From Phycisphaerae bacterium (GTDB lineage Bacteria > Planctomycetota > Phycisphaerae > Sedimentisphaerales > Anaerobacaceae), in the NCBI GenBank assembly GCA_030602845.1, contig JAUVYZ010000134.1:1-6056 (forward strand): a stretch of 6,056 bases of DNA. The letters run 5' to 3'. The notes beneath the pieces are model-generated. The model saw only the letters and a list, made by a program, of their open reading frames with translations. It was not told where the DNA came from and did not search any database. How positions within the stretch are numbered: position 1 is the first letter of the stretch; every line of letters starts with the position of its first letter. The translations under genes were made by a program, and so were the position numbers. Below, one piece after another: positions 4,800-6,056 of the stretch.

Positions 4800-6056
4800 T
4801 CAAGCAACAATCTTACTGATGTCGATGAGGTACATTTGCCGGCCGTTGCCACCGTGCGGCGAATCAATGACGACGCTGCGGCCATCAGGACTGAAACGCG
4901 GATGAGTGTCGCATCGCCATTCGCCCCGGTATTGCGGAGGCGAATAGAACCGGCCGAGCGGAACTTTTTTGCTGGTCGCTGTGTTGTAGAGATAGACGTG
5001 CTGTTTTCGCTCTTTGTCCGGATAGGTGTCGTTGAGAATCCACTTATTTGGTTTCCCGCTCCGCGGGGGCCCGGGCAGATAACTGCAATGGCCATTTTGA
5101 GTCATGACGTCTTTGCCGACTACCTCGACCTTCCGTGTGCCGTCCTCATAGAGATAAAAGGCGTTTCCGTGCGAAGGGTGCCCGGCCCAGGCGAGGATAT
5201 GGCGTGTATCTCGCCAGATAAAGTGTGATGTCCGGCCGTAGTCGTCCACGACGTGAATGTCCGAGCCGTCAGGACGGGCGGTGAGCATTCGCGTGCCTTT
5301 GCCTTCCAGGCCCGGACCGAGACGGCGGTGCAGAAATATAAATCGAGAGCCGTTAGGATTGAATAGCAGATGATTAAAATAATGTTTTGCGCCGGTGGTG
5401 TTTATGTGGGGACTGGGAATCTTTGCGATATCCGCGATGGAGATTATCAAGTCTCGCTTGCCGGTTTCCAGATCGAGTCTGAAGATGCCCGAGTTCTCCG
5501 GTGCCAGCTCGTCGGCGTAGGGGTCGGGCAGACCTGCGTAGCCGTAGCCGGGTCGCATATCATTGATACGCCGGAAATCCGGCGCCACAGCGGTTCGGCC
5601 GTTGGGGCTGATGGTGTAAATCGGATGCGGCAGCGTCCGTTTTTTACGGGCCAAGACGTCAAGTATATGGCAGACGAAACGGTCGCCTTGTCGGTCGTTC
5701 CAGATAATTTCATTTTTCGAGCCGGGGCGCCACTGCAGCATGCAGCCCTGCTGCCAGCACCATGAGCGTGATTGACCTAATTCTATCCAGCGGTCATTAT
5801 CTTTCAAATCCACCATCCCAATCTTGATGACGTCGTCGGCTTTGGGGCTGCGGTGCTCGAAGTCAACCTCCATCCCGAGTGTGTAGCGGCAGGTAGGGTC
5901 GAACTGGAGTTTGTCGTAGTAGCTGAACCAGTGGAATTTTGGCCCGCGAGTGATTGCCCGGACAGGGGGCAGGTTTTGGGTTTGCAATTTTCGATTTGCA
6001 ATTTTCGATTTGGCTCCGGCTGCCAGGTCAGAAAAACCTGCTAATGCCAATGTGCC
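4800..6056 (-). CDS. Exported PD40/WD40-like beta-propeller protein (5' truncated)
   Basis: The reading frame stays open to the window edge. The first possible start inside the window is a TTG at 6048-6050, but the codons before it continue the frame and the end reads GTLALAGFSDLAAGAKS, like the end of a Tat or Sec signal peptide. The true start is therefore probably outside. Numbering from that TTG, the mature domain begins near residue 36 (GPKFHWFSYYDK). Repeated blade motifs of the type SPNG/NPNG/RPDG/SPDG occur at about 148, 231, 259 and 387. Other likely conserved blocks are SWCWQQGCMLQW (96-107), RPGYGYAG (166-173), KHYFNHLLFNP (222-232), NGHCSY (319-324) and CDTHPRFSPDG (380-390). His223, His227, His276, His321 and His383 are spread over several blades, which recalls oligogalacturonate lyases (PL22). 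The metal-site residues of that family are not clearly matched, so catalysis is unproven. Function is unknown, perhaps glycan binding or cleavage. The stop is TGA at 4800-4802. Confidence 0.85.
   Translation of the reverse strand, partial: GTLALAGFSDLAAGAKSKIANRKLQTQNLPPVRAITRGPKFHWFSYYDKLQFDPTCRYTLGMEVDFEHRSPKADDVIKIGMVDLKDNDRWIELGQSRSWCWQQGCMLQWRPGSKNEIIWNDRQGDRFVCHILDVLARKKRTLPHPIYTISPNGRTAVAPDFRRINDMRPGYGYAGLPDPYADELAPENSGIFRLDLETGKRDLIISIADIAKIPSPHINTTGAKHYFNHLLFNPNGSRFIFLHRRLGPGLEGKGTRMLTARPDGSDIHVVDDYGRTSHFIWRDTRHILAWAGHPSHGNAFYLYEDGTRKVEVVGKDVMTQNGHCSYLPGPPRSGKPNKWILNDTYPDKERKQHVYLYNTATSKKVPLGRFYSPPQYRGEWRCDTHPRFSPDGRSVVIDSPHGGNGRQMYLIDISKIVA
5974..6013 (-). repeat. 14-base (2 x 7) tandem repeat in the propeller gene leader
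   Basis: TTTGCAATTTTCGA occurs twice perfectly on the plus strand (5981-5994 and 5995-6008), followed by the first four bases of a third copy and preceded by a related heptad, TTTTGGG. It can be read as alternating heptads TTTGCAA and TTTTCGA. It lies within the coding frame, in the linker between the signal peptide and the folded domain. The two copies are read in different frames (KIANR, then KLQ). Confidence 0.9.

Noticed and set aside
1..6056. Novel defence, mobile or CRISPR-like system
   Set aside because: No transposase, integrase, nuclease, regularly spaced repeats, tRNA or attachment-like duplication is visible. Four of the five genes are recognisable metabolic or envelope families and the fifth is a plain lipoprotein.

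Overview
The window looks like chromosomal DNA of a moderately GC-rich, probably planctomycetal bacterium (Phycisphaerae / Sedimentisphaerales-like). This is inferred from the RR-x-FLK Tat leader, the secreted WD40-like (PD40) propeller protein and the short-period tandem microrepeats at gene 5' ends. It rests on recognition of protein style, not on a marker gene. All genes lie on the minus strand, so the text below runs from high to low coordinates.

Layout. (1) 6056-4800: an exported PD40-type beta-propeller protein, cut by the window edge inside its signal peptide. (2) 4799-4660: a 140-base gap with a good sigma70-type promoter (TATAAT, 17-base spacer, TTGAGT). (3) 4659-4060: an unrecognised small lipoprotein. 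(4) 4034-3039: UDP-glucose 4-epimerase (galE). (5) 2977-1994: a ROK-family glucokinase. (6) 1993-1843: a 151-base gap with a hairpin right after the kinase stop. (7) 1842-103: a Tat-exported gamma-glutamyltransferase with an intact catalytic threonine. (8) 102-1: a short gap with an inverted repeat and a Shine-Dalgarno-like sequence, suggesting that another minus-strand gene starts at or just past the edge.

Lipoprotein, galE and glucokinase are closely spaced (25 and 61 bases) behind one visible promoter and probably form an operon. The last two link glucose phosphorylation to UDP-galactose/UDP-glucose interconversion, i.e. hexose use and supply of sugar nucleotides for glycans. The propeller protein may belong to the same carbohydrate theme. 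The gamma-glutamyltransferase is a separate extracytoplasmic peptide/glutathione function and may be its own transcription unit.

I see no mobile element, CRISPR array, RNA gene or defence system. The most unusual structure is a set of tandem microrepeats (periods 7/14, 8 and 15) at the 5' boundaries of three of the five genes. In the lipoprotein they encode almost the whole signal peptide.
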